From Mycobacterium sp. OAS707 (GTDB taxonomy: Bacteria; Actinomycetota; Actinomycetes; Mycobacteriales; Mycobacteriaceae), in the NCBI RefSeq assembly GCF_014873705.1, contig NZ_JADBDS010000007.1:53768-117767 (forward strand): a stretch of 64,000 nucleotides of DNA, read 5' to 3'. This document shows positions 25,736-34,329 of the stretch, one piece after another (positions within the stretch are counted from its first letter, which is position 1; each line of letters opens with the position of its first letter). A program made the position numbers and the translations under genes. Under the pieces are notes generated by a model that did no database searches, had not been told where the DNA came from, and saw nothing but the letters and a program-made list of their open reading frames with translations.

Positions 25736-27242
25736 CGCGATTGCCGTGTTCGGTGGACCACACGCTGATCTGCGCACCAAGGGGATCGTCATCGGACATC
25801 AGCGCGACCAGATCGTCGTCCTCGGTGGTGGCCATGAACCGGCTGTTGTCGGAGTCAAGGCGGCCGACGATGATCCCGGTCCGGATCGGCCAGTCATAGC
25901 GCACCGAGTAGGTCTCGATGGTTGCCGCGCCGTCCGGATTGCGTGTCACTGGCACCTTGGGTAGCTCGGCGATCTCCTGTTTGAGCGCCTCGCTGCGGTC
26001 GGTGCGCCATTCGACGGGTTCGGTGGAGTAGATGCCGACGGAGTACTTGCTCATGATGCCGCCGTTGGCTCCGACGAAGCCGAATCGCCCTGGCGCCTGG
26101 CGCATTTCACTCACCGTCTCGGCGATGGCGTGCAATGAGTAGCTGTTGCCGGGCCCGCCGAAGTACGGCAGTCCGCCGGTCAGCGTCAGACCACGCGGAT
26201 CGTCACCGTCGATACCGAGGGCCTCGCAGATGACGAAGACCGGGAACGGGAAGCAGCTGTAGAGGTCGAAGGTGGCGATGTCGTCGACGCCGATCCCGGC
26301 CACCCGCAACGCTTCTCGCACGGCCAGCACCGATGCGGGGCTGGCGCCGAGGTCTTCGCGGTCCAGCGTCGCCTGCTCGACCATGTCGGAATGGCCGTGA
26401 ACGTAGACCCACTTCTCCTCGGGCACACCGAGTCGTTTGGCCGCCTCGACCGACATCATCACCGCGGCCGCGCCTTGGTTGACCTGATCGCGTGCGACGA
26501 GCAGACGCGGATACGGGTCGCAGATCATCCGGTTGTCGCCCGAGACCGTGATGATCTCCTCGACCGAGCGTTCCACCGGTGAGGACGAAAACGGGTTCTT
26601 CGCAGCGACTTTCGAGAGCGGCGCGAACAGTTCGGCCATTTTTCGGCGATAGTCGACGACGCTGAGCCCCAGCCTTGCGCGGCGGGCGTTCTCGAGAAGC
26701 CCATACTGAACGGGCGCGCCGGTCAGACCATGCTGGATGGTGTAGTCGTCGATATAGCTGAAGATCTGGTGGCCGCGGTCCTCGAGTTGCCCCTCGACAT
26801 GCTCGGTGAAATCCGGCTTGTCTTCCCGGTTGGCGAAGTAGCGCGCCGTCGACCCCGGCTCAGAACCCATGATCATCACGACGTCGGCTTCGCCCGCCGC
26901 GATCGCGTTGCCCGCCTCGGTGACGAGCTTCTGCGGGCTCTGTCCCCCAACGGGTTCCAGCACCACGCGGGCGGGATCGCCACCCACGCGTTGCATCACC
27001 GACCGCGGGTAGTTGTTCGATTTACCGAGCGCGGCGGGCATCGGCCCGGAGATCTCGAACTGTCGCAGCCCGAAGACCGTGTCGACCGCTTTCGCGACGC
27101 CCGCAGCGCCCGTATCGGCCAGCGCCGCCCGCACAGCTTCGGTCGCCAACTCGACCGCGGACATGCCGCGATAGTCGGCGTCGTCGATGCGTTCGGTGAA
27201 CTGGCCGACGCCGACGACCACCGGAGTCCGCGGATCGACCAT
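25722..27242 (-). CDS. Type-1 thiolase-like protein (TLP1/SCP-x-like), probably lacking thiolase activity
   Basis: Protein of 506 residues with the thiolase fold (TPVVVGVGQFTERIDDADY start, AIAAGEADVVMIMGSEP, FDLYSCFPFPVFVICEALG, FGFVGANGGIMSKYS) plus a C-terminal ~110-residue OB-like extension (from EPVEWRTDRSEAL). At the site of the nucleophilic Cys the sequence is LEPVGGQSPQKL (residues 96-106), with no Cys. This matches the type-1 thiolase-like proteins of mycobacteria, which as I recall lack the catalytic residues and may act as CoA-ester binding or SCP-x/lipid-transfer partners. A degenerate KstR box lies about 50 bases upstream, suggesting a role in steroid side-chain catabolism. Confidence 0.8.
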   Translation of the reverse strand: MVDPRTPVVVGVGQFTERIDDADYRGMSAVELATEAVRAALADTGAAGVAKAVDTVFGLRQFEISGPMPAALGKSNNYPRSVMQRVGGDPARVVLEPVGGQSPQKLVTEAGNAIAAGEADVVMIMGSEPGSTARYFANREDKPDFTEHVEGQLEDRGHQIFSYIDDYTIQHGLTGAPVQYGLLENARRARLGLSVVDYRRKMAELFAPLSKVAAKNPFSSSPVERSVEEIITVSGDNRMICDPYPRLLVARDQVNQGAAAVMMSVEAAKRLGVPEEKWVYVHGHSDMVEQATLDREDLGASPASVLAVREALRVAGIGVDDIATFDLYSCFPFPVFVICEALGIDGDDPRGLTLTGGLPYFGGPGNSYSLHAIAETVSEMRQAPGRFGFVGANGGIMSKYSVGIYSTEPVEWRTDRSEALKQEIAELPKVPVTRNPDGAATIETYSVRYDWPIRTGIIVGRLDSDNSRFMATTEDDDLVALMSDDDPLGAQISVWSTEHGNRASLA

Positions 27243-27251
27243 TACAGACCT

Positions 27252-27275
27252 CCTGACGCGTGTTAATTCGTCAGG
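27252..27275. promoter_or_regulatory. Inverted repeat CCTGACG-N10-CGTCAGG before the thiolase-like gene
   Basis: Perfect seven-base arms (27252-27258 and 27269-27275) around a ten-base AT-rich spacer, 10-33 bases upstream of the thiolase-like start at 27242. It could be a regulator site or a leader hairpin that hides the ribosome-binding region. Confidence 0.45.
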
Positions 27276-27287
27276 CTAATCGATAAC

Positions 27288-27301
27288 TAGAACGCGTTCC
27301 T
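27288..27301 (-). promoter_or_regulatory. Degenerate KstR-like operator upstream of thiolase-like gene
   Basis: Read towards the thiolase-like gene the box is AGGAACGCGTTCTA: it matches TnnAACnnGTTnnA at every fixed position except the first (A for T). It is about 46 bases upstream of the start codon. Weaker than the boxes at 24612 and 49274. Confidence 0.5.
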
Positions 27302-27349
27302 AATCCTGCGGCCTAGTTCACACCGAGTGGGCCCACGTGCAGCTGGGGA

Positions 27350-28252
<903 letters not shown>

Positions 28253-28274
28253 GGGTCATTTCTCCTTTTAGGTT

Positions 28275-29450
28275 CTAGGCGTTCGCGGCTTCGGCGGCCT
28301 TGGCGGCCGCTACGTCGGCGGCTTCGTCCATCGTGCCGACCTCGGTCACCAGCGGGTGGTTGGCCTCGGCCAGGATGCGACGGCCTTCTTCGACGTTGTT
28401 GCCGTCGAGCCGGACCACGAGTGGCTTGTTCGCTTCGTCGCCGAGGATCTGCAGCGCCTTGACGATGCCGTTGGCGACGGCGTCGCATGCCGTGATGCCG
28501 CCGAACACGTTGACGAACACGCTCTTGACCTGAGCGTCGTTGAGAATGACGTCGAGTCCTGCGGCCATCACCTCGGCCGAGGCGCCGCCGCCGATGTCGA
28601 GGAAGTTGGCCGGCTTCACGCCGCCATGCTTCTCGCCTGCGTAGGCGACGACGTCGAGGGTGGACATCACCAGGCCCGCGCCGTTGCCGATGATGCCGAC
28701 CTCACCGTCGAGCTTGACGTAGTTGAGGTCGTTCTCCTTGGCCTTGAGCTCCAGCGGATCGGTGGCGTCGCGGTCCTCGAACAGCGCGTGCTCGGGCTGC
28801 CGGAAGTCGGCGTTGGCGTCGAGGGTGACCTTGCCGTCCAGCGCCAGGATCTGGTCGTCGGGCGTGCGCACCAACGGGTTCACCTCGACCAGCGTGGCGT
28901 CCTCGGCGACGAACACCTCCCACAGCTTCTGGATCGTCACGGCCGCCGCGTCGAGCACCTCGGCGGGCAGGTGGCCCTGCTCGGCGATCGAGCGGGCGAA
29001 CGCCAGGTCGACTCCCTTGACGGCGTTGACGGGCACCTTGGCCAGCCGCTCGGGCTTCGTCGCTGCAACCTCTTCGATCTCCATGCCGCCCTCGACCGAG
29101 CACATCGCCAGGTAGGTGCGGTTGGCGCGGTCGAGCAGGAAGGAGATGTAGTACTCCTCTGCGATATCGCTCGCCTCCGCGACCAGCAGCTTCTTCACGA
29201 TGTGGCCCTTGATGTCCAGGCCGAGGATGTTCTGCGCGTGAGTGAACGCGTCGTCGGGAGTGGCGGCGTACTTCACGCCGCCGGCCTTACCGCGGCCGCC
29301 TGCCTTCACCTGGGCCTTGACCATGACCGGCCGGCCGATTTCCTCGGCGATGGCCTTGGCGCCCTCGGCGGTGTCGGTCACCCGACCCGGCGTGGTGGGC
29401 ACGTTGTGCTTCGCGAACAGCTCTTTCGCTTGGTATTCGAAGAGATCCAT
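28275..29450 (-). CDS. sucC: Succinyl-CoA synthetase beta subunit SucC
   Basis: Beta (nucleotide-binding, ATP-grasp) subunit of 391 residues. It starts MDLFEYQAKELFAKHNVPTT and includes VKAQVKAGGRGKAGGVK, EVNPLVRT and NVFGGITACDAVANGIV, all standard for SucC. It is the first gene of sucCD; two CRP-like sites lie 100-145 bases upstream, shared with the divergent M23 peptidase gene. Confidence 0.97.
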   Translation of the reverse strand: MDLFEYQAKELFAKHNVPTTPGRVTDTAEGAKAIAEEIGRPVMVKAQVKAGGRGKAGGVKYAATPDDAFTHAQNILGLDIKGHIVKKLLVAEASDIAEEYYISFLLDRANRTYLAMCSVEGGMEIEEVAATKPERLAKVPVNAVKGVDLAFARSIAEQGHLPAEVLDAAAVTIQKLWEVFVAEDATLVEVNPLVRTPDDQILALDGKVTLDANADFRQPEHALFEDRDATDPLELKAKENDLNYVKLDGEVGIIGNGAGLVMSTLDVVAYAGEKHGGVKPANFLDIGGGASAEVMAAGLDVILNDAQVKSVFVNVFGGITACDAVANGIVKALQILGDEANKPLVVRLDGNNVEEGRRILAEANHPLVTEVGTMDEAADVAAAKAAEAANA

Positions 29451-29552
29451 TGACTCACTGTCTTTGTGCGTTGACGTCGAAGGTTTGTGCCCGACGGGCC
29501 AGGGGGAACTTTATCCACACGAACTAGCGGGTTCTGCACCGCCTACCGCTCA

Positions 29553-29568
29553 TGTGGTAGATCTCACC
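29553..29568. promoter_or_regulatory. CRP-like site 1 in the sucC/M23 peptidase divergent region
   Basis: TGTGGTAGATCTCACC fits TGTGA-N6-TCACA with mismatches at the fifth and last positions. It lies 11 bases from a better site (29580) and would be a secondary, cooperative site. Confidence 0.45.
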
Positions 29569-29579
29569 GCCGGCCAACA

Positions 29580-29595
29580 CGTGATACAAGTCACA
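29580..29595. promoter_or_regulatory. CRP-like site 2 in the sucC/M23 peptidase divergent region
   Basis: CGTGATACAAGTCACA differs from the CRP consensus TGTGA-N6-TCACA at one outer base only; the GTGA/TCAC core is perfect. Its centre is about 70 bases before the likely transcription start of the M23 gene, a typical class-I activator distance. Confidence 0.65.
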
Positions 29596-29621
29596 ATCCC
29601 CCGGTGGAATACATCCTCGGG

Positions 29622-29651
29622 TTGCGGCCAACATTGGGATTTGGTTAACGT
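29622..29651 (+). promoter_or_regulatory. Putative promoter of the M23 peptidase gene
   Basis: TTGCGG at 29622-29627 and TAACGT at 29646-29651 are separated by 18 bases, giving a predicted start near 29658 and a leader of about 43 bases before the TTG start at 29701. Confidence 0.4.
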
Positions 29652-29700
29652 GCCTCTGGTCCAGATCACGTTTCGGTCACGGCTAGAAGGACATTGCAGG

Positions 29701-30780
29701 TTGGCAAGGCATCGTTTGTCTCCCGCTCCTGACGGAGTCTCGACGAACGACCCCACCGACGGAAATCCTTACGCAGCAGTCAATTACGACGCCGCGATCA
29801 CCGACATCATTCCGTTCAACGAATTCGGCGACCTCGCTGATCTGGAGTTCCGCGAGAACTGTGCGTTCGACCGCGAGTCGCAAGTCATCCATGCCCCCGA
29901 GCTCGATGACCTGCATGACACAGACAATCTGATCCCGCTGCGACTGGCGGTGCCGTCACAGTTCCGGCCGGACCCGCGCGTCGAGCGTCGCGCGTCGCAC
30001 GCCTACCGGGACAGCCACACCGACACCAGCGACGGCGTGGACGAGACCGACATCATCGACATCTCCGGCCGGCGCGGTCTGCATCGCAAGCAGGACGTGC
30101 CCGTCAAGGGCAGGCTGATGGTCGCCGCGATGGCGGTCGGCGCTACCGCGGCAGGCGCGTACACGATGTCGAACGCCTCCGACCACAAGAAGCCGACGGA
30201 GGCCGTCCTCGCCGCAGATTCGTCGACCATGGGCGGCGGGCTCGTCACCGGGTCAACCGACGGCATGCAGATCGTCTCGGTGGCCCCGGCCGCCAATGAG
30301 TCGGTGCACGCCGAGGAGGTCACCAAGGCCGCCGCGTTCGCCCAGGAGCGGGCCGAGCGCGAGGCCCGGCTGAACCGGCCGCTGTTCGTGATGTACACGA
30401 AGGGCGTCTTCACCTCGGGCTTCGGCTACCGCTGGGGTGTGCTGCATGCCGGCATCGACATCGCCAACTCGATCGGCACGCCGATCTACGCCGTCGCCGA
30501 TGGCGTCGTCATCGACGCGGGCCCGACGGCCGGCTACGGCGCCTGGGTCAAGATCCGGCATGCCGACGGCACCGTGACGCTGTACGGGCACGTGAACACC
30601 TGGCTCGTCAGCAAGGGCGATCGGGTGATGGCAGGCGATCAGATCGCGACGATGGGCAACCGCGGTAACTCCACCGGTCCGCACTGCCACTTCGAGGTTT
30701 TGGTCAACGGCACCAACCGAATCGACCCGGTGCCGTGGCTTGCGCAGCGGGGTCTTAGCCCCGGCAACTACGTTGGCTAG
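29701..30780 (+). CDS. M23-family (LytM-like) peptidoglycan metallopeptidase
   Basis: Membrane-anchored protein of about 359 residues. Residues ~1-130 are a polar, acidic cytoplasmic region, a single transmembrane segment follows (GRLMVAAMAVGATAAGAYTM), and the C-terminal LytM domain has the zinc motifs HAGIDIANS and GPHCHFEV (HxH) with GFGYRWGVLHAG and VADGVVIDAG. It would cleave peptide cross-links or regulate amidases outside the membrane. TTG 29701 with AAGGA upstream is the likely start; this is uncertain because no ATG or GTG is close by. CRP-like sites and a promoter lie upstream. Confidence 0.82.
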   Translation: MARHRLSPAPDGVSTNDPTDGNPYAAVNYDAAITDIIPFNEFGDLADLEFRENCAFDRESQVIHAPELDDLHDTDNLIPLRLAVPSQFRPDPRVERRASHAYRDSHTDTSDGVDETDIIDISGRRGLHRKQDVPVKGRLMVAAMAVGATAAGAYTMSNASDHKKPTEAVLAADSSTMGGGLVTGSTDGMQIVSVAPAANESVHAEEVTKAAAFAQERAEREARLNRPLFVMYTKGVFTSGFGYRWGVLHAGIDIANSIGTPIYAVADGVVIDAGPTAGYGAWVKIRHADGTVTLYGHVNTWLVSKGDRVMAGDQIATMGNRGNSTGPHCHFEVLVNGTNRIDPVPWLAQRGLSPGNYVG

Positions 30781-30782
30781 AT

Positions 30783-31376
30783 GTGAGCGACGGCCCGTCC
30801 GAATCTTCCCCACTCGATAAGCCACGCATCCGACGCAACGGTGGCACGCCGTCGTCACCGATACCCGCCGAGTCTGAGCCGCAGACCAGCATCATCCAGC
30901 GTCATCCGACCGGCGAATTCCCCGCGTTAGGCGACCCGCCGACGACCTATGTGCCGCGCGCCAGGCCTGCGGCGATCGGCACGCCACGGCACAAGCAGGC
31001 CAAGCCGAACACAGCCATCGCGACGGTGATCGCTGCCATCCTGACCGGCTGGGCCACCGCTGTGATCGCCGTCGACCTGATCACCGGCTGGTGGCGGTCG
31101 GACCGGCTGTTCTGTGTGGCGATCGGCTTCCTCACCGCGGTGTCGGCGGCGGCGCTCATCACCGGGCTGATCGCGCTACTGCTGCGGCGCCAGCTGAGCA
31201 GGCTGCTGATAGTGGTCGGTGCCGTCGTGGCGCTGCTGATCTTCGCGGGCTTGTTCGTCGCGGGGGCCAAGCTCTCGCCGGTGGTCTACGGCATCCCGCT
31301 GCTGCCCCTGGCCAGCATCCTGCTGGCGCTGCTGCCCGCTACGCGTCGCTGGGCCCGCAGCGGCGGGTCGGGTTAG
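30783..31376 (+). CDS. Conserved actinobacterial membrane protein, four helices
   Basis: Protein of 197 residues with a ~75-residue polar Pro/Arg-rich N-terminus (start MSDGPSESSPLDKPRIRRNG) and about four hydrophobic segments (AIATVIAAILTGWATAVIAV; FCVAIGFLTAVSAAALITGL; LLIVVGAVVALLIFAGLFVA; LLPLASILLALLPA). GTG 30783 lies two bases after the M23 gene stop, so the two are co-transcribed. The family is not one I can name; a cell-envelope role is suggested only by its neighbour. Confidence 0.7.
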   Translation: MSDGPSESSPLDKPRIRRNGGTPSSPIPAESEPQTSIIQRHPTGEFPALGDPPTTYVPRARPAAIGTPRHKQAKPNTAIATVIAAILTGWATAVIAVDLITGWWRSDRLFCVAIGFLTAVSAAALITGLIALLLRRQLSRLLIVVGAVVALLIFAGLFVAGAKLSPVVYGIPLLPLASILLALLPATRRWARSGGSG

Positions 31377-31395
31377 GCCCTAGCGACGCCAGGGC
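31377..31395. terminator. Short hairpin after the membrane protein gene
   Basis: GCCCT and AGGGC pair around a nine-base loop directly after the TAG of the gene at 30783-31376. There is no T-run, so termination efficiency is doubtful. Confidence 0.35.
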
Positions 31396-31405
31396 TTCGA
31401 CTCCA

Positions 31406-31462
31406 CGAAATCGCAGTTACCGTGGGAAAGTTCGAGTGGAACGCACAACGACTGCGATCTCG
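31406..31462. repeat. Intergenic palindromic element ending CGAAATCGCAGT/ACTGCGATCTCG
   Basis: Twelve-base ends pair with one mismatch (CGAAATCGCAGT 31406-31417; ACTGCGATCTCG 31451-31462) around a 33-base centre. It lies between the convergent genes ending at 31376 and 31512. Shortly after, at about 31490, GCGAGCAGACG repeats the end of the palindrome at 36273, hinting at remnants of a second element. Confidence 0.6.
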
Positions 31463-31511
31463 CGAACCGAGAGGTTAGTTCAGTGTCGCTGCGAGCAGAC
31501 GAAACCGGGCC

Positions 31512-33824
31512 TTAAAGCTTGGCGACCGGCGCGTGGTTGTGCATCAGCTTGACCCGCCCGGCGCTGCCGAAGTCGATCAGCGACATCGCCGACTCACCGA
31601 CGCCGGACACCTCCTCGACGCGGCCGAGCCCGTACTTGTCGTGGGTGACGCGATCGCCCGGTGCAAGCACCAGCAGCGGGCGCTTACCTACCGCTGAGCG
31701 CGCCGGTGCCGGACGCGGAGTCCCGAATCTGCCGGCACCGCTGACGGGCGCCGAAAGCGACGGTGGGGGCTCCACACGGCGCCAGTCGATGAGCTCCTGC
31801 GGGATCTCCTTGAGGAACCTGGATTCCGGGTTGAGCATCGGCTGCCCCCAGGACGAGCGGACTCTGGCGCGGCTGAGGTACAGCCGCTGCCGCGCCCTGG
31901 TGATGCCGACGTAGGCCAGCCGCCGCTCCTCGGACAGTTCGGTCGGATCACCGAGTGCCCGCATGTGCGGGAACATGCCGTCCTCCCAGCCCGTCACGAA
32001 CACCACCGGGAACTCCAGCCCCTTCGCGGTGTGCAGGGTCATCATCGTCACCACGCCTGCGCCGTGCTCAGGCAGTTCGTCGGCGTCGGCCACCAACGAC
32101 ACCCGCTCCAGGAACTGGGCGAGCACGCCGGTGTCGGGGATGTCCTCGTCCTCGGGCGCCACTTCACCCGTCGCCTGCGCGTTTGCCAGGTCGGTGCTGA
32201 ATTCGTGTGCGACGCTGACTAATTCGTTGAGGTTGTCCAGTCGCGCGAGGTCCTGGGGATCACTGGAGGATTCCAGCTCGGTCCGGTAGCCGGTGCGGTC
32301 GAGGACGGCTTCGACGACGTTGCCGAGCTCGTCGTCCAGCTTGCCGCGCAGATCGTCAAGCAGCTCAACGAAACTCGCGATGCACTTCTCGGAGCGGGTG
32401 TTCAGCATCGGCACCTTGCCCTCGGCGGCCGCCTGCAGCGCGTCGTTGAAGCTCAACCCGGTGTTCTCGGCGTACACCGCCACACACGCCTCGGCGCGGT
32501 CGCCGATCCCGCGCCGCGGCGTGTTCAGAATGCGGCGCATGCTCACCGAGTCACCGGGATTGTCGAGCACCCGCAGATACGCGACGATGTCGCGGATTTC
32601 CCTGCGCTCGTAAAAGCGAACGCCCCCAACGACTTTGTACGGGATGCCGGCGCGGATGAACACTTCTTCCAGCGCGCGCGACGAGTTGTTGGTGCGGTAG
32701 AACACCGCCACGTCGTTGTAGGTGAACTCACCCTTGTCGGCGAGCGCGTCGATCTCCTCGGCGACGAAGCGCGCCTCGTCGTGCTCGTTGTCGGCGACGT
32801 AGCCGACGATGAGCTCGCCTTCCCCCGCGTCGGTCCACAGCCGCTTCTCCCGCCGACCGGCGTTGCGCGAGATCACCGAGTTGGCCGCGTTCAGGATGTT
32901 CTGCGTCGAGCGGTAGTTCTGCTCGAGCAGAATCGTTGTGGCATTGGGGAAGTCGCGTTCGAAGTCCTCGATGTTGCGGATGGTGGCGCCGCGGAACGCG
33001 TAGATCGACTGGTCGGCGTCGCCGACCACACACAGCTCAGCGGGGGCGACCCCGTCCTCGGTTTCGCGGCCGACCAGCTCACGCACCAACACGTACTGCG
33101 CGTGGTTGGTGTCCTGATACTCGTCGACCAGGATGTGCCGGAACCGTCTGCGGTAGTACTGCGCAATCTGTGGAAATGCCTGTAGCACAGCGACTGTCTC
33201 GCCGATCAGGTCGTCGAAGTCCAGCGCGTTGGCCGCCCGCAGCCGGCGCTGGTATTCCGCGAAGACCTCGGCGATGATCCGCGGCAGATCCTCCATCGCA
33301 TTCGACGCGTCGTAGGCCGCCTGCTCGGGGCCGATCAGCTCGTTCTTCAGGTTGGAGATCCCGTTGGCCAGCAGCCGCGGCGAGTACCGCTTGGTGTCCA
33401 GCCCCATGTCCTTGCCGATCATCAGCAGCAGCCGTCGCGAGTCGTCGGCGTCGTAGATCGAGAAGTTGGAGTTCAGCCCCTTGATCAGGGAGGCCTGGTT
33501 ACGCAGGATCCGCACACAGGTCGAGTGGAACGTCGACACCCACATGGCCCGCGCCCGTGGCCCGACCAGTTGGACCACCCGTTCGCGCATCTCGGCGGCG
33601 GCCTTGTTGGTGAACGTGATGGCCAGCACCTGACCGACGCCGACCTCACGGGCCGCCAGCAGGTAGGCGATCCGCCGGGTCAGCACCGCGGTCTTGCCGG
33701 AGCCGGCGCCTGCGACGATCAGCAGCGGCGTGCCTTCGTGCAGCACGGCTTCGCGCTGTTGCGGGTTGAGGCCGTCCAGCAGGGCTTCGGAGTCGGAATT
33801 CAGGTCGGTCACGTGCAAACTCAT
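31512..33824 (-). CDS. uvrD1: UvrD/PcrA-like SF1 DNA helicase UvrD1
   Basis: Superfamily 1A 3'-5' helicase of 770 residues acting in nucleotide-excision and replication-linked repair. Motif I is VAGAGSGKTAVLTRR (about residues 37-51), motif II region ILVDEYQDTNHAQYVLV, motif III VVGDADQSIYAFRGA, and the later motifs NYRSTQNIL and VTMMTLHTAKGLEFPVVFV. The last ~50 residues (PGDRVTHDKYGLGRV onwards) form the Tudor-like domain that binds RNA polymerase/Ku in this family. Sequence and position agree with M. tuberculosis Rv0949. Confidence 0.95.
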   Translation of the reverse strand: MSLHVTDLNSDSEALLDGLNPQQREAVLHEGTPLLIVAGAGSGKTAVLTRRIAYLLAAREVGVGQVLAITFTNKAAAEMRERVVQLVGPRARAMWVSTFHSTCVRILRNQASLIKGLNSNFSIYDADDSRRLLLMIGKDMGLDTKRYSPRLLANGISNLKNELIGPEQAAYDASNAMEDLPRIIAEVFAEYQRRLRAANALDFDDLIGETVAVLQAFPQIAQYYRRRFRHILVDEYQDTNHAQYVLVRELVGRETEDGVAPAELCVVGDADQSIYAFRGATIRNIEDFERDFPNATTILLEQNYRSTQNILNAANSVISRNAGRREKRLWTDAGEGELIVGYVADNEHDEARFVAEEIDALADKGEFTYNDVAVFYRTNNSSRALEEVFIRAGIPYKVVGGVRFYERREIRDIVAYLRVLDNPGDSVSMRRILNTPRRGIGDRAEACVAVYAENTGLSFNDALQAAAEGKVPMLNTRSEKCIASFVELLDDLRGKLDDELGNVVEAVLDRTGYRTELESSSDPQDLARLDNLNELVSVAHEFSTDLANAQATGEVAPEDEDIPDTGVLAQFLERVSLVADADELPEHGAGVVTMMTLHTAKGLEFPVVFVTGWEDGMFPHMRALGDPTELSEERRLAYVGITRARQRLYLSRARVRSSWGQPMLNPESRFLKEIPQELIDWRRVEPPPSLSAPVSGAGRFGTPRPAPARSAVGKRPLLVLAPGDRVTHDKYGLGRVEEVSGVGESAMSLIDFGSAGRVKLMHNHAPVAKL

Positions 33825-33859
33825 GTCTGCCCCAACTTACCGCTGCCAGACGACACTCT

Positions 33860-33889
33860 TTGCGCTGCCACGGCCTCAAATGGCACACT
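33860..33889 (+). promoter_or_regulatory. Putative promoter of the chorismate mutase leader
   Basis: TTGCGC (33860-33865) and CACACT (33884-33889) are 18 bases apart. A start about seven bases on would be the G of GTG at 33896, so the leader peptide could be translated from a leaderless mRNA. The -10 match is weak. Confidence 0.4.
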
Positions 33890-33895
33890 CAATAC

Positions 33896-33955
33896 GTGCT
33901 CATGCAGCAAGGACGATTTTTTTACGGGTACCGGCCAGCGGTGCCCGTGGTCTAG
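33896..33955 (+). CDS. Phe/Tyr leader peptide of the chorismate mutase gene
   Basis: The ATG at 33902 opens a 17-codon frame, MQQGRFFYGYRPAVPVV, closed by TAG at 33953-33955; an in-frame GTG at 33896 adds two residues and could be the first codon of a leaderless mRNA. Phe-Phe-Tyr-Gly-Tyr in five residues, with two TTT codons that are rare in this GC-rich genome, is what a transcription-attenuation leader for Phe/Tyr supply looks like. It sits 106 bases before chorismate mutase, which makes prephenate for exactly those amino acids. Confidence 0.7.
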   Translation: MLMQQGRFFYGYRPAVPVV

Positions 33956-33998
33956 CTGCTTCCAAGAGCCCCGCGGTCCGCTTCCGGATCCGGGGCTC
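33924..33998 (+). promoter_or_regulatory. Attenuator-like hairpins between leader peptide and chorismate mutase
   Basis: Hairpin 1:2 pairs ACGGGTACC (33924-33932, overlapping the Tyr codons) with GGTGCCCGT (33940-33948), one G-U pair, loop of seven. Hairpin 3:4 pairs GAGCCCCG (33966-33973) with CGGGGCTC (33991-33998), perfect. Segment 2 can instead pair through CCGTGG (33945-33950) with CCGCGG (33971-33976), which would break hairpin 3:4. A ribosome stalled at the Phe codons would cover segment 1, free segment 2 and prevent the terminator-like hairpin. The hairpin lacks a strong T-run (GTCTCTTGTG follows). Confidence 0.6.
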
Positions 33999-34061
33999 GT
34001 CTCTTGTGTGAGGCCCGAAACCGGATGAGACCAAGAACCCTTACACAACGAGGAGCCCGAA

Positions 34062-34325
34062 ATGACTATCGAAATGGAACCCGTGGCTGAGATTGATGAC
34101 CTGCGCCGCGAGATCGACGAGCTCGACTCGGCGATCCTGGCGGCCGTCAAGCGGCGCACCGAGGTGTCCAAGCTGATCGGCAAGGCCCGGATGGCCTCAG
34201 GCGGCACCCGGCTGGTGCACAGCCGCGAGATGAAGGTCATCGAGCGCTACAGCGAGCTCGGCCCCGACGGCAAGGACCTGGCGATGCTGCTGCTGCGCAT
34301 GGGCCGCGGCCGGCTCGGCCACTAG
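34062..34325 (+). CDS. Chorismate mutase (AroQ-delta, intracellular)
   Basis: Small all-helical chorismate mutase of 87 residues, the intracellular Rv0948c type, converting chorismate to prephenate for Phe and Tyr. Seen are EIDDLRREIDELDSAILAAV, VKRRTEVSKLIGKARMASGG, and the C-terminal RMGRGRLGH which in the M. tuberculosis enzyme contributes to the complex with DAHP synthase. GAGGAG lies six bases before ATG 34062. An attenuator-like leader precedes it, so expression likely responds to Phe/Tyr supply (inference). Confidence 0.95.
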   Translation: MTIEMEPVAEIDDLRREIDELDSAILAAVKRRTEVSKLIGKARMASGGTRLVHSREMKVIERYSELGPDGKDLAMLLLRMGRGRLGH

Positions 34326-34329
34326 CGCT

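Noticed and set aside
27327..27336. GTGGGCCCAC as a terminator of the thiolase-like/sucD junction
   Set aside because: A ten-base palindrome with no loop cannot form a normal hairpin, and no T-run follows.
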